Shown piece after piece: positions 5,976-7,309 of a stretch of DNA of 7,309 nucleotides; the stretch's first letter is position 1, and each line of letters begins with the position of its first letter. The notes beneath the pieces are model-generated. The model did not search any database. It was given only the letters and a program-made list of their open reading frames with translations, and was not told the origin of the DNA. The stretch comes from Bacillota bacterium (lineage in GTDB: Bacteria > Bacillota > Dehalobacteriia > UBA4068 > UBA4997): the NCBI GenBank assembly GCA_017398165.1, contig JAFQHB010000163.1:1-7309 (forward strand), in the 5' to 3' direction. The position numbers and the translations under genes are program-made.

Positions 5976-6052
5976 TGTAATTGTGTTACAGCACCATACA
6001 CACTACACCGAATGGTGTATAGAAGTGCGCCCTTGAGCTGTTAGTCAAACAG
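5976..6052. repeat. Cluster of three short perfect dyads
   Basis: TGTAA-N5-TTACA lies at 5976-5990, TACACC-GAAT-GGTGTA at 6004-6019 and CTGTT-N5-AACAG at 6038-6052. An alternative pairing, CACCAT (5992-5997) with ATGGTG (6012-6017), competes with the middle one. They fill the 80 bp between the stop of the merR-type gene and the long terminator. None is followed by a T-run, so they are not separate terminators. They may be remnants of an element end, or RNA structure in the 3' untranslated region. Confidence 0.45.
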
Positions 6053-6056
6053 AAAT

Positions 6057-6785
6057 TTACTTGTGGCAATGGACTTCTATTGCTTCACAGATAAACGCCG
6101 CTGTACCATCAGCGTGCTTATCGATGTTATTCTTAAAACGCTCATCTGCAACATACATCTGACCGAGACCTGCTAAAATTTCGTGAGTACAAAGATAGTA
6201 ATTATCGGTGATATGGTTCTGTAGCAATTTCACAAGGTTCTGCACCACAGCGGAATCAGGCGTTTCATCCTTTCTCATGCAGAGGGCAAACTCAGCCATA
6301 ATGTGGTCCATTCCTGCGGCAAGGTCATTCCACTTTTGCTTGGAGTAATTCTTTGTCCGCTGAGCATGTTCCTTGTACGCGTCCGTTTTGCCCCATTTTT
6401 CCTTGGCTTCACTCTTATGATTTTCAAACTCGCTGTTGTCAAACGCTTTCATAACAATTTCTCCCTTCACGGCACCATCAATGGCAGAGATTAACCGCTC
6501 TAACCGCTCTTTTTTGAGTGTGAGAAGGTGTTTTTGCTCTTTCAGTGCCTTGTTTTTATCATAATTCGGAGATGACAAAATCTCACCGATGCTTTTTAAG
6601 GAAAAGTCAAGTTCACGGTAAAAGAGAATCTCTTGCATACGAATAAGAGAATTTTCGTCGTAAAAACGATAACCTGTAGACTTGTCAACAAAGGCTGGCG
6701 TCAACAATCCTATTTCATCGTAATAATGCAGTGTGCGCACACTTACACCCGTAAATTCGCCAAATTCTTTAATCTGCATTTTCAA
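6057..6785 (-). CDS. MerR-family transcriptional regulator with TipAS-like ligand domain
   Basis: This is a cytoplasmic one-component regulator. Numbering from the ATG at 6779, the winged-helix DNA-binding domain is at 1-70 (IKEFGEFTGVSVRTLHYYDEIGLL, then STGYRFYDENSLIRMQEILFYRELDFSLKSI). A Lys/Glu/Leu-rich dimerisation coiled coil follows (about 75-108), then a C-terminal helical domain (115-240) with KEKWGKTDAYKEHAQRT, characteristic of the TipAS family that binds drugs or other small molecules (as in TipAL and Mta). The start is a choice. TTG at 6785 has GAGGTG (6792-6797) exactly six bases upstream and gives MKMQIKEF; ATG at 6779 would be 12 bases away. A longer in-frame start at 6902 is unlikely, because it would put the promoter inside the gene. 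The gene has its own MerR-type promoter (6806-6836), so it is probably autoregulated. Base composition is more AT-rich than the genes to its left, suggesting transfer. A GNAT gene lies upstream on the same strand. Confidence 0.93.
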   Translation of the reverse strand: MKMQIKEFGEFTGVSVRTLHYYDEIGLLTPAFVDKSTGYRFYDENSLIRMQEILFYRELDFSLKSIGEILSSPNYDKNKALKEQKHLLTLKKERLERLISAIDGAVKGEIVMKAFDNSEFENHKSEAKEKWGKTDAYKEHAQRTKNYSKQKWNDLAAGMDHIMAEFALCMRKDETPDSAVVQNLVKLLQNHITDNYYLCTHEILAGLGQMYVADERFKNNIDKHADGTAAFICEAIEVHCHK

Positions 6786-6805
6786 TTTTATCACCTCACA
6801 AGGAG

Positions 6806-6836
6806 AGCATACACTATAACGGAGCGTGAGAGTCAA
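6806..6836 (-). promoter_or_regulatory. MerR-type promoter with 19-bp spacer
   Basis: On the minus strand TTGACT (6831-6836) and TATGCT (6806-6811) are separated by 19 bp instead of 17. Over-long spacers of 19-20 bp are the hallmark of promoters activated by MerR-family proteins, which bind the spacer and untwist it. The spacer contains an imperfect dyad (CAC...GTG, 11 bases apart). Transcription would start near 6799, giving a leader of only about 14 nt before the TTG start. The position suggests autoactivation by the downstream regulator. Confidence 0.75.
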
Positions 6837-6890
6837 TATCTTTTTGAAAAATATTGGTTGGCGTTCGACAAATTGTATTTTGAATAAACT

Positions 6891-6921
6891 GGAGCAGTGC
6901 ACTTAAAAGGCGCACTGCTCC
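6891..6921 (-). terminator. Hairpin between the GNAT gene and the merR-type gene
   Basis: GGAGCAGTGC (6891-6900) and GCACTGCTCC (6912-6921) are perfect 10-bp arms with an 11-nt loop. It begins 14 bp after the GNAT stop codon and is followed on the minus strand by a moderately T-rich AGTTTATTC, so it is probably the terminator of the GNAT transcript. The T-tract is imperfect, and the plus side (GTTTGTTCGTTT) is equally good, so it may act in both directions. Confidence 0.65.
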
Positions 6922-6935
6922 GTTTGTTCGTTTAG

Positions 6936-7309
6936 TTAAAAAAGCTGTCCTGGGAGTTTAAGTTTCTCTTTGTAAGAAAATGTTTTATCAAATTCTTCGG
7001 CATCATCTTCATTAACGAAGTATCCTTGCGGTGAACTATATTCCCCAGTTATACCATCAAGGTATCCAGGAATCAATTCTTTACAAAGAAAGAATGATGA
7101 ATCCGCACCATCGGGCAAACCGTGATAACGAATACCAAAATCTTTAGCAAAAGTAAAACCGCTTTGTCCATAGAAATTGATATTACCCTCAATGCACAGA
7201 GCACCACAACCGAGTTCTGTTGCTTTTTCCAAAGAATAATCCAACAGGATTTTACCATACCCTTGTCGTTTCAATTCGGGAGTAATGCAGATTGGTCCCA
7301 TTGTCATAA
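6936..7309 (-). CDS. GNAT-family N-acetyltransferase, N-terminal part outside the window
   Basis: This is an acetyl-CoA-dependent acetyltransferase of the GCN5 superfamily; the substrate cannot be told. The frame is open to the window edge, and the visible 123-124 residues are the C-terminal part. The acetyl-CoA pyrophosphate-binding motif A is present at the start of the visible part (MGPICITPELKRQGYGKILL, with the R-Q-G-Y-G-K loop). It is followed by a helix ending in ATELGCGALCIEG, then FYGQSGFTFAKDFGI, the usual 'moves closer to the substrate' strand-turn, and a C-terminal extension (FFLCKELIPGYLDGITG to the end) typical of the YhbS-like group. Full members are around 190-200 residues, so roughly the first 70 are missing; the Met at 7307 is internal. 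The gene is AT-rich like the merR-type gene downstream and may be its functional neighbour, although the hairpin at 6891 separates the transcripts. Confidence 0.9.
   Translation of the reverse strand, partial: MTMGPICITPELKRQGYGKILLDYSLEKATELGCGALCIEGNINFYGQSGFTFAKDFGIRYHGLPDGADSSFFLCKELIPGYLDGITGEYSSPQGYFVNEDDAEEFDKTFSYKEKLKLPGQLF

Larger units (their letters stand above)
5710..6056. other. Intergenic region at the GC-rich/AT-rich border
   Basis: There is no gene here. From right to left it holds a cluster of short dyads (5976-6052) behind the merR-type gene, a 16-bp-arm terminator (5936-5973), a second minus-strand terminator (5899-5922), the promoter of the small membrane protein operon (5815-5844), and its leader of about 100 nt with a small hairpin, AGTGC-N9-GCACT, around 5781-5799. 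Confidence 0.7.

Noticed and set aside
6786..6902. Longer MerR-type protein starting at 6902
   Set aside because: The extra 39 codons would overlap the promoter and part of the terminator hairpin, and they are not MerR-like in sequence. The conserved domain starts at IKEFGEFTG.

Overview
The window looks like a piece of a Bacillota (Firmicutes-type) chromosome. A perfect CIRCE operator lies in front of groES-groEL, a trmK-nif3 pair is present, Shine-Dalgarno sites are strong (GAGGTG or AGGAGGT), and intrinsic hairpin terminators are frequent. Nearly everything from 1 to about 5900 is fairly GC-rich. The right end, from about 6050 on, is clearly richer in A+T and looks acquired. I cannot place the genus; an anaerobic gut clostridium or a member of the Negativicutes would fit, but that is inference.

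Layout. (1) 1-2139, minus strand: the heat-shock chaperonin operon groES-groEL with promoter and CIRCE. groEL runs off the left edge, so only the extreme C-terminus is missing. (2) 2140-2496: divergent intergenic region with a good sigma-A promoter for cysE, followed by a leader of about 200 nt that contains competing inverted repeats and a palindrome next to the ribosome binding site. (3) 2497-3138, plus strand: cysE, serine O-acetyltransferase, closed by a strong hairpin terminator that probably also serves the convergent operon. (4) 5709-3258, minus strand: a likely operon of a small multi-pass membrane protein, trmK (tRNA m1A22 methyltransferase), a Nif3/DUF34 metal-binding protein, and a small membrane-anchored protein of unknown function. 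(5) 5710-6056: a promoter with an extended -10 for that operon, two back-to-back terminators, and a cluster of short dyads. (6) 6057-6785 and 6936-7309, minus strand: a MerR-family regulator with a TipAS-like ligand domain, preceded by a promoter with the 19-bp spacer typical of MerR-controlled promoters, and the C-terminal part of a GNAT acetyltransferase cut off by the right edge.

How the genes work together. groES and groEL form one folding machine under HrcA control. cysE makes the O-acetylserine used for cysteine synthesis. trmK and the Nif3 protein are common neighbours in Firmicutes, although the reason is unknown. The MerR/GNAT pair looks like a small drug- or metabolite-sensing cargo.

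I found no CRISPR array, insertion sequence, tRNA or rRNA, and no sign of a new multi-gene system. The most worthwhile leads are the cysE leader, the two unnamed small membrane proteins flanking trmK-nif3, and the MerR/GNAT island with its dyad-rich left border.
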